Source: Aquisphaera insulae (GTDB lineage Bacteria; Planctomycetota; Planctomycetia; Isosphaerales; Isosphaeraceae). From it: a stretch of DNA of 49,371 bases. Shown here in pieces: positions 39,197-49,100 of the stretch (positions are counted from its first letter, which is position 1; each line of letters opens with the position of its first letter). The translations under genes were made by a program, and so were the position numbers. The DNA is taken from the NCBI RefSeq assembly GCF_011064615.1, contig NZ_JAALJH010000069.1, forward strand, positions 1 to 49,371, read 5' to 3'. The notes below the pieces were generated by a model. The model did no database searches, was not told the DNA's origin, and was given only the letters and a program-made list of their open reading frames with translations.

Positions 39197-39871
39197 TCAG
39201 GGCAGGATTTCTCGGACCACGAGCCGGCCGACCTCGCGGCCATCCAGGACGAGCGGGACCTCGTCGTCGGCCTCGAAGACGCGAACGTCCTCATAAGCCG
39301 CCGGCGCCCCCTCACGGATCGGGGCCGGTTTCGTCAGGACTTCGAGCCGACGTCGGTTCAGGTCCACGATCCAGTAGATCGGGATGGCGCAGGATGCGTA
39401 TACGGCGGCCTTCACTCCGCGATCGAGCCCATAGCTGGACTCAGCCACCTCGACGACGAGTGCCGAGTCGGCGGGTGTCCGGGCCCGACCCGCGTAGTCG
39501 CGGCGAGTGCCCCTGAGGACCCAGGCGTCGGGCTCCGGCTCTCCCTGGCGATCGTCGATCGTCATGGACGTCGCCATCGACACGAAGTACCCCGCCGGCA
39601 TGAAGGCCGAAAGGACCTCCTGGATCAGGTCGCAGGCAAGGTTGTGGGGAGGGTTCTTTGTCATCTTTTCAACGAGCATCCCCTCGATCAGCTCCACCTT
39701 CGGCTCGAGGCCGAGGACTCCGGCCTCGGCCATCCGACGATACTCCTCGAGCGTGATCCGATGCCGCGAAGCCATCAGGATCGACAGGGGATCCGGCGCG
39801 ACCGGGAGGGCATCGGGGACCGCGGAGGGCTTGATCGGAGTCGGGATCGTCGGTGTCGTGACCGTCGCCAT
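39197..39871 (-). CDS. Uma2 family endonuclease-like protein (copy 3)
   Basis: The 224-residue protein is a further Uma2/DUF820 member, but it is not a close copy of the tandem pair. It has ITLEEYRRMAEAGVLGLEPKVELIEGMLVEKM, EPEPDAWVLRGTRRDY and DSALVVEVAESSYGLDRGVKAAVYASCAIPIYWIVDLNRRRLEVLTKP, the PD, E-V and K of the fold. It sits 68 bp before lysA and 19 bp after argH on the same strand, so it is embedded in an amino-acid gene series with no evident link. ATG 39871 was chosen. Confidence 0.88.
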   Translation of the reverse strand: MATVTTPTIPTPIKPSAVPDALPVAPDPLSILMASRHRITLEEYRRMAEAGVLGLEPKVELIEGMLVEKMTKNPPHNLACDLIQEVLSAFMPAGYFVSMATSMTIDDRQGEPEPDAWVLRGTRRDYAGRARTPADSALVVEVAESSYGLDRGVKAAVYASCAIPIYWIVDLNRRRLEVLTKPAPIREGAPAAYEDVRVFEADDEVPLVLDGREVGRLVVREILP

Positions 39872-39890
39872 GGGTGCCTCCAGCCTGGGC

Positions 39891-41279
39891 TTACAACCCC
39901 AACGATTCCTTCCACCGATCGAGCTGCCGGTCGACTTCCGCCGGCGCGGTCGAGCCATACGAGCGGAACGCCTTGACCGCGTTGGCGACGCCCAGCCGCT
40001 CGCGGGTCCCCGGCCCCAGCGCCGGGTCGGCCTCGGCAAACTCGGCGTCGGTCAGGTCGGCCAGCCGCGAGATCCCCTTGCGGTCGCACAGGCCGACCAG
40101 CCGGCCGATGACGGCGTGGGCCGTCCTCTGGGGGACCCCTCGCTCGATCAGGTGCTCCATCAGCGTGGTCGCGTCCAGGAAGCCCTCCTCCAGCCGGTCG
40201 GCGATGCGGTCGCCTCGCAGGCTCGCCCCGTCCACCACCACGGCCGCCAGCTCGAGGCAGGCCTCGACCGTGTCGAAGGCGTCGAAGAGCGGCTCCTTGT
40301 CTTCCTGGAGGTCCCGGTTGTACGCCAGCGGCAGGCCCTTCACCAGGACCAGCAGCGTGGTCAGCGACCCGATCACCCGGGCCACCCGGCCCCGGATCAG
40401 CTCCAGCACGTCCGGGTTCTTCTTCTGCGGCATGATGCTGCTGCCGGTGCAGATGGCATCGGGCAGCGACAGGAACCCGAACTCCTGCGTGCTCCAGAGG
40501 ATCCACTGCTCCGCCCAGCCCGCCAGGTGCTCCGCGATCATCGCCAGCACGAAGACCGACTCGAGCGCGAAGTCGCGGTCGCTGGAGACGTCCAGGCTGT
40601 TGGCCGCCACCGCCTCGAACTCGAGCTCCCGCGCCACCGCCTCGCGGTCGATGGGCAGGCTCGTCCCGGCCAGGGCCGCCGCCCCCAGCGGGAGCACGTT
40701 GAGCCGCTTCCGGCAATCCGCCAGCCGGCTCCGATCGCGGCCCAACTTCTCCACGTGGGCCAGGAAATCGTGCGCGGCCAGGACCGGCTGGGCCCGCTGG
40801 AGATGGGTGTACCCCGGGATGATCACCCCGCGATGCCTCTCACCGGCCTTGACGAAGGCCCTCTGCAGATCCGCCAGGCGCTCGTCGATCCGATCGAGCG
40901 CGTCCCTCGTCCAGAGCTTGAGGTCGGTGGCAACCTGGTCGTTGCGACTCCTCGCGGTATGCAGCTTCCTTCCCACATCCCCCAGTCTATCAACCAGAGC
41001 GGCTTCGATGTTCATGTGGACATCTTCGCGCTCCAACTGGAATGGAAATTCGCCGCTCTCGATCTGAGCCCGGATTTCCGACAAGCCCAGCACAATTTGC
41101 CGGCATTCGTCGTTCGTCAGGATGCCCACCTGGGCGAGCATTTGCGCGTGCGCGACAGAGCCCCTGATGTCTTGCCGAAAGAGGCGTTGATCAAAGGAGA
41201 TAGATTCCGTGAACCGCTCGACCCGGCGGTCCGTGCCGGAGGCGAAGCGACCGCCCCAGGCCTTTGATCCCTCTGCCAT
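39891..41279 (-). CDS. argH: Argininosuccinate lyase
   Basis: ArgH splits argininosuccinate into arginine and fumarate. The 462-residue protein shows HTARSRNDQVATD, the catalytic-loop signature GSSIMPQKKNPDVLELIRGR, and GYTHLQRAQPVLAAH. ATG 41279 (MAEGSKAWGGRF) is the standard start. A promoter with a perfect -35 is at 41334-41362. The series continues with Uma2 copy 3, lysA, the HEAT protein, the sigma-54 activator and the methyltransferase, all minus strand with short gaps. Confidence 0.96.
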   Translation of the reverse strand: MAEGSKAWGGRFASGTDRRVERFTESISFDQRLFRQDIRGSVAHAQMLAQVGILTNDECRQIVLGLSEIRAQIESGEFPFQLEREDVHMNIEAALVDRLGDVGRKLHTARSRNDQVATDLKLWTRDALDRIDERLADLQRAFVKAGERHRGVIIPGYTHLQRAQPVLAAHDFLAHVEKLGRDRSRLADCRKRLNVLPLGAAALAGTSLPIDREAVARELEFEAVAANSLDVSSDRDFALESVFVLAMIAEHLAGWAEQWILWSTQEFGFLSLPDAICTGSSIMPQKKNPDVLELIRGRVARVIGSLTTLLVLVKGLPLAYNRDLQEDKEPLFDAFDTVEACLELAAVVVDGASLRGDRIADRLEEGFLDATTLMEHLIERGVPQRTAHAVIGRLVGLCDRKGISRLADLTDAEFAEADPALGPGTRERLGVANAVKAFRSYGSTAPAEVDRQLDRWKESLGL

Positions 41280-41605
41280 GACTCCGTCGCTCCGGGTTCC
41301 AGAGATTGCGCAAGCTTTCGGCATCGATGACCCAGTCTAGGCACACAGGAAGCGACTGTCAAACCGCGGACGGCAATCACGGCTCTGAAAAAAAGAGCTG
41401 AGCGGATCGTCGGGGAGGATGGTGGGCTCGTCACTTCCGGCGAGATGGTTATGATACGTCGCCCAGGAGACACGGCGGCCCGTTCGCGGGTTCTCGCCGC
41501 CCCCCGCCTGTGCGGCACATCAGCGAACCGGTCCCGGCCCATTCCCGGGGGACAGCCGGGCGATGACGGATCGGACATCTCTCTCTTTGAAGATCTAGGA
41601 ATGGA
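41280..41605. other. 326-bp intergenic region between argH and the cupin epimerase gene
   Basis: The argH promoter at 41334-41362 is here. A TATGAT box at 41450-41455 could serve the rightward gene, though no good -35 is visible. No gene or RNA was recognised. Confidence 0.5.
41334..41362 (-). promoter_or_regulatory. Sigma-70-like promoter of argH
   Basis: Minus strand: perfect TTGACA (41357-41362), exactly 17 bases of spacer, TAGACT (41334-41339, 4 of 6). It lies about 55 bases before the argH ATG at 41279. Confidence 0.65.
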
Positions 41606-42118
41606 GTGGAACCGGTGTCTCAGACCCTGACCGCGCCGTACCCGACGTACACGGATGGAGAGATCGAGGGCGTCGAGATCCGCCCGCTCAAGTCGTTCCA
41701 CGACTCGCGTGGGTGGCTCGTGGAGATCTTCCGCCATGACGAGTTGGGGGAGGATCGGTGGCCCGTGATGACCTATGTCTCCTCGACGTTGCCCGGCGTG
41801 GCCCGCGGGCCCCACGAGCATGTCGATCAGACGGACGGCTTCGCGTTCATCGGCCCGTCGGACTTCCGTCTCTACCTGTGGGATACGCGCGAGGGGAGCC
41901 CGACGAAGGGGAACCGGAAGGTGGTGACGCTAGGCGTCTCCAAACCCGCCGCCGTCTGGATCCCGCCGGGCGTCGTGCATGCCTACCGGAATATCGGGGA
42001 GACCCCCGGGCTTGTCTTCAACGCGCCGAATCGCCTCTACGCGGGGTGGGGCAAGAAGGAGAAGGTCGACGAGATCCGGCACGAGGAGGCCGATCCGCGG
42101 ATGTTCCCGATGGACTGA
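41606..42118 (+). CDS. dTDP-4-dehydrorhamnose 3,5-epimerase-like cupin protein
   Basis: The 170-residue protein fits the RmlC-type cupin family: DGEIEGVEIRPLKSFHDSRGWLVEIFRHDE (substrate-domain start), VARGPHEHVDQTDGFAFIGPSDFRLYLWDTRE (the RGxH region), and AVWIPPGVVHAYRNIGETPGLVFNAPNRLYAG. In classical RmlC the catalytic His is in RGLHYQ; here it is RGPHEH, a variant seen in sugar-nucleotide isomerases, so the exact epimerase or isomerase reaction is uncertain. The start is GTG 41606 or GTG 41615, both near AGGA/GGAG. The rest of a dTDP-rhamnose operon is not present. Confidence 0.8.
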   Translation: MEPVSQTLTAPYPTYTDGEIEGVEIRPLKSFHDSRGWLVEIFRHDELGEDRWPVMTYVSSTLPGVARGPHEHVDQTDGFAFIGPSDFRLYLWDTREGSPTKGNRKVVTLGVSKPAAVWIPPGVVHAYRNIGETPGLVFNAPNRLYAGWGKKEKVDEIRHEEADPRMFPMD

Positions 42119-42266
42119 GTAGCCGTCCCATGAGGCCGGTGGACCGAGGGAATTGGGGGCTGGCTCCGAGTCTTCGAGGTGCCTGTCCCCATTTCCCGGG
42201 CTCGGCGCCGCCGGTCGCCGACGCCTGCGGGTCGGGCTTCCGGGGGGCTGGTCCGCGAGAAAACCG

Positions 42267-42296
42267 CTGACGGGCGCGACCGGCCGCGCCTAGAAT
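42267..42296 (+). promoter_or_regulatory. Possible promoter before the small membrane protein
   Basis: CTGACG (42267-42272, 4 of 6), an 18-base spacer and TAGAAT (42291-42296, 5 of 6) lie about 117 bases before the ATG at 42413. Confidence 0.35.
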
Positions 42297-42412
42297 GGGA
42301 CAGAGACGGTACGGCAGTCGCCCCCCTCGCATGGTCGATGGTCAAGGCGGCCCCGCTCTACCCCAGTCCCAGGAGTCCTCGGCACCAACCCCGGACGCGA
42401 GGCCGATCGCCC

Positions 42413-42745
42413 ATGACCGCCGAATTCCCCCATCAAGGCCCGGCCCCCTGGGACGACCCCGAGTTCCACGCCGCTCGGCTGGCGGCCAAGCGCGTTCGCG
42501 TGGCCCGAGCCTGGCCGGACATCCGGACGTGGTCGCTCCTGATCGTCCTGGCCACCCTCTGGATGGGCCTGCTCTTCAACCCGGCGATCGGCCCGCTCCT
42601 CATGGGCGCCCTGATGGCCTTCTCCCTGGCCCTCAGCGTCCTGGCCTGCGCCATGGCCCTGGGCATGCTCGGCACCGGCCTCTTCGCCGTCGGGGACATC
42701 CTCCTGGGCTGGCTCCGGCGCAGCAGCCGCTGGCCGGAGGAGTGA
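42413..42745 (+). CDS. Small hypothetical protein with two membrane helices
   Basis: The 110-residue protein is not a family I recognise. It has an N-terminal acidic/amphipathic part (TAEFPHQGPAPWDDPEFHAA), a first membrane helix near residues 43-60 (SLLIVLATLWMGLLFN), and a second near 65-92 (LLMGALMAFSLALSVLACAMALGMLGTGL), then a short basic tail. An upstream ATG at 42338 would add 25 Pro/Ser/Arg-rich residues and seems less likely. No operon neighbour on the same strand. Confidence 0.6.
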   Translation: MTAEFPHQGPAPWDDPEFHAARLAAKRVRVARAWPDIRTWSLLIVLATLWMGLLFNPAIGPLLMGALMAFSLALSVLACAMALGMLGTGLFAVGDILLGWLRRSSRWPEE

Positions 42746-42853
42746 GGCTCGGCCGTTTCCTTCGCGGCGCCCGCGCCCGGAGCGATCGCGGCCCCTCGCC
42801 CGCGCAAGGCGGACGGGAGGCCGCGAAGGGAAGCCGAGAGTCCCTCTCTGCTA

Positions 42854-43426
42854 TCAGGGCTTCGCCACGCCGATGACGCCGACGGCCGCGCGGCCGCCCG
42901 CGTTGCCGGTGGGCTGGGTCTTGAAGTCGTCGGCCTTCTCGTGGACGACCACGCCGCGGCCGATGATCGAGGTCGGGCCGTGGAACTTGAGGCTCGCGTC
43001 CTCCAGGTCCAGGGTGGCCTTGCCGTTCTCATTGGCGGTGATGTTGCCGAGGTCGCCGACGTGCCGCTTGGCCGTGTCGGTGCCGGCGTGCTTCTCCGCG
43101 GTCGGGTTGAAGTGGCCGCCGGAGGCCATGCCGTCCTCGGACCAGACGCCGAACTCGTGGATGTGGAAGCCGTGCTCGCCGGGGGTCAGGCCGCTGATCT
43201 CGGCATGGACCTTGACCTTGCCCCCTTCCTCGGTGAACGTGACCCGGCCTTCCGCCTTGCTCGCCTTGGTGGGCAGCAGGATCGCCACCGCCTTCGTGAT
43301 CGTCGCCTTGGCCGGCGCCATCTTCTCGTGCTGCGCCTGCGCCGTGCCGCGCAGGCCGGACAGGCCGACGCAGACCATCGAGCCGACCGCCAGCGTCAGC
43401 ACACCCTTGCTCACCTTCGTCGTCAT
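42854..43426 (-). CDS. sodC: Cu/Zn superoxide dismutase, secreted
   Basis: SodC turns superoxide into oxygen and peroxide in the periplasm. The 190-residue protein has a signal peptide (GVLTLAVGSMVCVGLSGLRGTAQA). The copper and zinc ligands are all visible: GFHIHEFG, GGHFNP, AEKHAG, KRHVGDLGN (His and Asp) and VVVHEKADD. GNAGGRAAVGVIG has the guiding arginine. The mature part contains no cysteine: the disulfide cysteines of typical SodC are replaced (HEFGVWSEDG; AAVG). ATG 43426 follows GGGAGAAG. Confidence 0.92.
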   Translation of the reverse strand: MTTKVSKGVLTLAVGSMVCVGLSGLRGTAQAQHEKMAPAKATITKAVAILLPTKASKAEGRVTFTEEGGKVKVHAEISGLTPGEHGFHIHEFGVWSEDGMASGGHFNPTAEKHAGTDTAKRHVGDLGNITANENGKATLDLEDASLKFHGPTSIIGRGVVVHEKADDFKTQPTGNAGGRAAVGVIGVAKP

Positions 43427-43778
43427 GTTGCTTCTCCCGTGGTTGATGCGTTCTGCCTGGTTCCTGCAAGATCGGCGGGCTGGACAGCCCACGCCCGCGC
43501 TGCACCTACGTGAGCAACGTTAGCCGCGGGCGAATGATCCCTTCAAGAGCCTCCCGATCCCTCGGAGACTTTCGGCGGCAAATACCCCGCCGCCGGGCCT
43601 TTTCTGAGGGAGTTTTCATCCGGGGACGAGAGGGCGCCGCGGGCGGTCCAGCGGACGCGGCGAGTCGTGGACATCGGGTCAATCATGGTTGATAATACGA
43701 CGATTCCGTCGCGGCCGAAGGAGACGTCGCAGTTCTTTCGTGCGGGGCGGCGAGCGAGGTCATGGCAGGAGGCGAGCA
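43427..43778. other. 352-bp divergent intergenic region between sodC and the DUF559 operon
   Basis: It holds the rightward promoter at 43668-43696 and presumably the leftward sodC promoter. A GGCGGC/GCCGCC-rich hairpin-like stretch lies around 43570-43600. No gene was recognised. Confidence 0.55.
43668..43696 (+). promoter_or_regulatory. Sigma-70-like promoter of the three-gene DUF559/HerA operon
   Basis: TGGACA (43668-43673; 5 of 6), exactly 17 bases, GATAAT (43691-43696; 5 of 6). The first start codon (43779) is 82 bases downstream, behind GGAGG. Confidence 0.6.
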
Positions 43779-45044
43779 ATGCCGCCGACGGCCGGCAACG
43801 AGGTTCCCGCCCCATTCCGATCCTGGCTCGACCGCCACGATGAGCGGCGGAGGGAGGGAATCCCGACCGTCTCCGTCGTCCTCGAGGGGGAGAACGCCCT
43901 CTTGAGCCTGCTGGCCTGGGGACGGGCTGCCGGCAAGGGGCGAGCGCTCGTGGCCCCGCCCGGTGACGACTTCACCGAGGAGGGGATCGTCCGCGGCTGG
44001 CTCGTGCGGCTGCTCGCCGCGGTGGACCTGGAGGACGCCGCGACCCACTGGCTCGCCGGCCGGCTTGGCCGCGATCCCGACGAGCTGCGGCAGTCACTCA
44101 AGGACAGGTCCCGTTTCGAACGCGGGCTCTTCCTCGACTCCGCGCTGCCGATGGCCGACCTGGAGCCGGCGGAGGCCATCTGCGGCTGGATCCTCCGCCA
44201 CCTCGCCGACGACGGCCGATTCGTGCCGAGGACCGCCGACGAGCTGGTGGACGAGGTCGGACCGATGGTGCCGCGGCCCGGCTCCCATGGCCGCTGGGCC
44301 GAGCTGCTCGCCGCGACGGCGCGCCTCTGCGGCGTCGAACGGCTTCCGCTCCTGGTGTTCGCGGCCGAGTCGAAGGCGAGTCCCGACGACGCCCCCCCTG
44401 CTCCGATCGCGCCCGATCGGCTCGAGGCGGTCGCCCGGATCCTCGCCAATCTCGTCTCCGCGCACCCGCCGCTGCCGGCGGCCGTGGTCGTGGGCCCGGC
44501 GGCGTGGCAGGATTACCTCGACCGCGTGCCGGAATCGCGCTTCAAGGCGATCCTCCGCCAGTCGGTCATCCCGGCCGAGGCCTCGCGACGAATCCCGCAC
44601 ACCGCCGAGGAGCACGCCCGCCAGGCCGTCGCCGATTCGCTCGCCGACCCGAGCGACGTGGAGAAGGCAGACAGGGCGAGGAGCGCGGCGGAGCGATTCC
44701 TCTTCGAGCGGCTCGAGGCCCGCCCCGAGACGGCCGGCCTCTTCCGGCTCAACGAGACGCTCGAGATCCGCTTCCACTCCTCCCGGCCGATCGAGGTCGA
44801 CCTGCTGGCCCGCTCGCTGAGGCTCGCGGTCGAGATCGACGGCTATTACCACTTCACCAGCCGCGACCACTATCGCCGCGACCGCCGCAAGGACGCCCTC
44901 CTCCAGGCGCACGGCCACATGGTCCTCCGCGTCCTGGCCGAGGACGTGATCAGCCACCTGGAAGAGACCCTCGGCGCCATCCGCGAGGCCGTCGCACACC
45001 GCCGCGGATTGCTCGAAGAGAATGAGAGGAAGGACGACGCATGA
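43779..45044 (+). CDS. Protein with C-terminal DUF559/Vsr-like PD-(D/E)XK nuclease domain
   Basis: The 421-residue protein starts at ATG 43779, with GGAGG about 8 bases upstream. Residues 1-320 form a large helical N-terminal region that I do not recognise. Residues 325-415 are a DUF559/Vsr-type endonuclease core: ETLEIRFHSSRPIEVDLL (Asp 341), LRLAVEIDGYYHF (Glu 352, Asp 354), then RDRRKDALLQAHGHMVLRVLAEDVISHLEETLGAI, as in the family's K/H-bearing helix and final strand. It probably cuts DNA. It overlaps the next gene by 4 bp (ATGA), so synthesis is coupled to the two ATPase-side genes. First gene of the operon, with its own promoter. Confidence 0.82.
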   Translation: MPPTAGNEVPAPFRSWLDRHDERRREGIPTVSVVLEGENALLSLLAWGRAAGKGRALVAPPGDDFTEEGIVRGWLVRLLAAVDLEDAATHWLAGRLGRDPDELRQSLKDRSRFERGLFLDSALPMADLEPAEAICGWILRHLADDGRFVPRTADELVDEVGPMVPRPGSHGRWAELLAATARLCGVERLPLLVFAAESKASPDDAPPAPIAPDRLEAVARILANLVSAHPPLPAAVVVGPAAWQDYLDRVPESRFKAILRQSVIPAEASRRIPHTAEEHARQAVADSLADPSDVEKADRARSAAERFLFERLEARPETAGLFRLNETLEIRFHSSRPIEVDLLARSLRLAVEIDGYYHFTSRDHYRRDRRKDALLQAHGHMVLRVLAEDVISHLEETLGAIREAVAHRRGLLEENERKDDA

Positions 45045-46135
45045 ACGACACTCAGGACCTCTCCCCGCTCGAAGCCCTCCTCCTGACCCGATACCTCGTC
45101 GCGGGGACCAAGCCGCCGACCGCGGCCGCCATCAAGAAGGACGTCGGTTCCCTCGTCGAGGACCGATGGACCGGCTCCGCCCTGACCGCGATGCTCGAGC
45201 GGGCGGAGCTGAAGCTGCTCACGCTCGGCTACCTGTCCCGGCCGGAGTCGCCGCCGGCACCGGCACCGAAGAGGAAGCCCAAGACCCCGCCCAAGCCCAA
45301 GGTCATGCCCGTCGAGTTCACGGCCGCCGGCCGCGAGGCGGCGCTGCGGTATCTCGGCGTAAGCGAGTTGCCACCGAAGTCAAACTGGGCGTCGGTCAAG
45401 AAGACGCTCCTGTCGGCCAAGGCCCTGGGGCTCGCCGGGAAAGCCGCCGTCGCCAAGGACGGGGTGAAGGCCAGGCTCCTCGCCAGGGCGCTGGGCGTCG
45501 CGGCGGCCGAGGGCGCGACGGCCAAGGAGGTCATCGACGCCTGGACCCGCAAACAATTCGGCCTTGGGCCAAAAGACTCGCTGAGCATCGCCTCGATCCA
45601 GCAGGCCCTCGCCTGCCGCGAGCTGGGCGAGCACCGACCGAGCGACCCCAAGAAGGCGTTCGACCTCCTGGTCGCGCGCCAGGTCGGCGCCCGCAAGGCC
45701 GACGACAAGGAACTCGCGGACGCCGTACTCCGCCGCTGGGCGGGGGGCGGCCAGGAGCCGAGCATCCCCGTTGAGCCCTCGCACGAGGGCATCGCCATCG
45801 AGCCCGAGCCGAGGATCATCCACCCGCCCGGCGACCTGTCCGCCTTCGCCGCCAAGGTCAAGGATGTCGCGGCCCGCAGCCAGACCGATCGAATCGGCGA
45901 CAATCGCGTCTTCATCGCCCGCGTCTGGGACGCCCTTCAAGGAGATCCCGAGATCCGCACGATGGGCCTGGACACCTTCAAGCAGCGCCTCGCGGAAGCC
46001 AACAACAAGCGACTCCTCGACCTTACGCGAGCCGATCTCAGCTACGCCATGAACCAGGACGACGTCAACCGTTCTGAGGTCAACTACCTGGGTTCGGTCT
46101 TCCACTTCCTTTGGATCGCATCGGAGAGGCACTGA
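45041..46135 (+). CDS. Winged-helix-like adaptor protein of the DUF559/HerA operon
   Basis: The 364-residue protein has no family I can name. The N-terminal 105 residues look like a winged helix (LSPLEALLLTRYLVAGTKPPT..., VEFTAAGREAALRYLGVSEL, the last like the wing of many wHTH proteins), split by a Lys/Pro linker (KRKPKTPPKPK). The middle is helical. The C-terminal 80 residues (DNRVFIARVWDALQGDPEIRTMGLDTFKQRLAEANNKRLLDLTRADLSYAMNQDDVNRSEVNYLGSVFHFLW) form a compact second domain with a strong pattern of alternating helix and strand. No catalytic motif. It begins inside the previous stop and ends 5 bp before the ATPase gene; a DNA-binding or bridging role is inferred. Confidence 0.65.
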   Translation: MNDTQDLSPLEALLLTRYLVAGTKPPTAAAIKKDVGSLVEDRWTGSALTAMLERAELKLLTLGYLSRPESPPAPAPKRKPKTPPKPKVMPVEFTAAGREAALRYLGVSELPPKSNWASVKKTLLSAKALGLAGKAAVAKDGVKARLLARALGVAAAEGATAKEVIDAWTRKQFGLGPKDSLSIASIQQALACRELGEHRPSDPKKAFDLLVARQVGARKADDKELADAVLRRWAGGGQEPSIPVEPSHEGIAIEPEPRIIHPPGDLSAFAAKVKDVAARSQTDRIGDNRVFIARVWDALQGDPEIRTMGLDTFKQRLAEANNKRLLDLTRADLSYAMNQDDVNRSEVNYLGSVFHFLWIASERH

Positions 46136-46140
46136 CTACC

Positions 46141-49100
46141 ATGGGACGAACCAACATGAGCACCCCCCGCGCCGCCGACCGCTCCACGCCGACTCCGAGC
46201 GAAGATCCCCGCGTCAAGGTGTTCTGCTCGGAGAAGCACCATGGGCTCTTCCACGCGATTGCCCAGGCCACCGACATCTGGAAGAGCGATCCCTTCGACG
46301 TGGAGTCGATCCATGGCGGAGTTCGATCCGCACTACACGGCATGGTCGACCGTGCGGCGACTACCGGTCAATTGCCGACCGGCCGGATGCTCCTGCTCTT
46401 GGGCGATGCCGGCAGCGGCAAGACGCATCTGATGCGTGCATTCCGAAACTCCGTCCACACGACGAACCGAGGATATTGCGCATACATGCAGATGACAGCG
46501 TATACCGAACAGTACGGTCGTTATGTACTGAACAATCTCATTCAATCGCTCGACAAACCCTATACCGATGCGTCAGGAACGCCGACCGGCCTGATCCGCC
46601 TCTCGGCTGCACTGGCGGATGCCGTGGCGTCCGACGCGAAGTCGAAGGCAATCCTGGAGCAAGTCCGAGACGATGATCTCGATCAGGCAACGCTCGACCA
46701 GGCCGTTCACGAGCTGACCGACCGGATTATCCTCGAGGAGAGGTTCAGTCAGATCGACGACGACGCCATCCGAGCGATCCTCTATCTCCAGCGTGATGAT
46801 CCCCGGATCAAGGCGCGGGTGCTCAAGTATCTGCGCTGCGAAGACCTCACGCCCTACGACAGAAAACTCCTCGGCGACATCACCCCACGAACATATTCCG
46901 ACGCACCTCATTGGATGATCCAGCGGCTGGGCGAGATGATCTGGGCACTCGAAAGAGTTCCACTGATCCTCTGCGTCGATCAGCTCGAGGACATGCACAA
47001 CCTCGAGAACGCCGAGGTCCAATTCCGCCGTGCCCTCTCCACGCTGTGCGACCTCGTGAGCCGACTACCTTCGTGCCTCGTCGTGATCTCCTGCCTCCGC
47101 GACTACTACGAGGAGCTCAAGAAGAGCCTCGCCAAGACCACGAAGTCTCGGATTCAGGGAAGCTCCGGCCCGGTCGATCTCAAGGCACCTCGTGAGGCCA
47201 GCGAGATCGCCAGGCTCATCGGCAATCGCCTCCGCTTCCTCTTCGAGGCGGAGGGGATGGCCTGGTCCCCGACCGAGCCGTTCTATCCACTCCCCGCGGA
47301 TGTCGATACGAGACTCGCAGGAATGAGCACGAGGGACGTACTGGAGAAGTGCCAGAGATACAGAGAGCGATGCATGGCGGAGGGTGTGCTTCTCCCTTTC
47401 GTTGAGGCTGTGAAGCCGCCTCCAGATCCCGACACGACCCATATCGAGCAAGCCTGGAACGAGCTGACCTCAGGAACCCCCCGCGAGATCCCCGCCCGCG
47501 AGGCCACCCTCGCCGAGATCCTCGGCGTCGCCATCCGCGCGTGCTCGGACGAGCTGACGACCGGGCATGACTTCCATGTGGAGGTGAGTGACCGATTCAT
47601 CCCGGTGGAAATCCACGCGCCGGACAACTCCGCCGAGAAGCTGTATATCGGCATCTGCAACAAGAGCGCCAAGGGGGGCGGGCTCGGGCACCAGATCGAC
47701 GAGGTCGCCAGGCTCGGCGAGGGACAGACGCTCGCACTCGTGCGCTCGACCGCGTTCCCTTCCAACCCAACGACCCAGATCGCCAAGCGGATCGGCGAGC
47801 TCACCGACAAGGGCGCCCGCGCCGTGGTCGTCGAGGACTCCGACTGGCGGACCATGATGGCCTACCCCGATTACGCCGCGAAGTTCAGGGACGATCCCGC
47901 CTTCTCGACCTGGCGGAAGCGGTCCCGGCCCCTCTCCAGCCTCGACTCGATCCGCCGGATCCTCGATCTCGACGGGCTGGAACGCGGCAGGCCCGCGAAG
48001 GTTGAGCCCCCCGCGGCGGACAAGCCGACCAAGGAGACCGACGGCCGCAAATCGACCACTCCATCGGCCACCACCCAGCAGGGTGGAACAGCCACGATCA
48101 CCGGGACTCGCACCCCCCTGACCCTCGGCGTGACGAATGCCCGCAAGCCGGAGCCGGTGACGCTCGACCCGGACCTGCTCACGCGGCACGCGGCGTTCCT
48201 GGGCACCTCGGGGAGCGGCAAGACGACGGCCGCGCTGGGGATCGTGGAGCAACTGCTCGTCCGCGGCATCCCGGCGATCCTCATCGATCGCAAGGGGGAT
48301 CTTTGCGCCTATGCGAGGCCCGGCATGGGGCTGCGGGATGACCTGGATGGGCCGATCGCCGAGCGGGCGAGACTTCTCCGCGATCGCGTCGAGGTCGCCC
48401 TCTACACGCCTCGCAAGAGTACCGGCCGGCCGCTCTCCATCGCCGCGGCCCCGTCGGGCCTCGGCTCGCTGCCGGACGACGAGCGCATCCAGGGGGCGAA
48501 GTACGCCGCCGCCGCCCTTGGCGGCATGATGAAGTACAGGGCCGCCAAGGCGGACATGGCCAACCTCGCCATCCTCGGCCAGGCCATCGCCATCCTCAGC
48601 CGCGACGAGCCCGACGCCCCGGTCGCCATCGGCGACCTGATCGACCTCATCGCCGACAAGGACAAGGCCCTCGTCGACGCCGTCGGCCGGCTCGACCCGA
48701 AGGGGTTCGACAAGCTGGTCCAGGATCTCGAGACCCTCCGCCTCAACTACAGCGACCTCCTGGCCGCCCAGGGCGAGCCCCTGGACATCGACGCCCTCCT
48801 CGGCCGGAGCCCGGACGGCAACACCACGCCCGGCAAGACGCGGCTGAGCATCATCAGCACCAAGTTCCTGGGCTCCGCGCACGACATCCAGTTCTGGGTC
48901 GCCCAGCTCTTGATGGAGCTCGCCCGCTGGGCGAGCAAGCACCCGGCCCCCGACGGCTCGCTCCAGGCCGTCGCCATGTTCGACGAGGCCGACCTGTACC
49001 TCCCCGCCGTCGGCAAGCCCGCCAGCAAGGAGCCGATGGAGAACCTGATCCGCCGCGCCCGGTCCGCGGGGCTCGGCCTCTTCCTCGCCACCCAGAACCC

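Noticed and set aside
41382..41398. GCTCT...AGAGC stem with an A-run as terminator
   Set aside because: Only 5 bp of stem, and no gene ends next to it on either strand in the right orientation.
44094..44999. A 301-codon minus-strand frame opposite the DUF559 gene
   Set aside because: Shadow frame. The plus strand has the promoter, RBS, nuclease motif and coupled neighbours.
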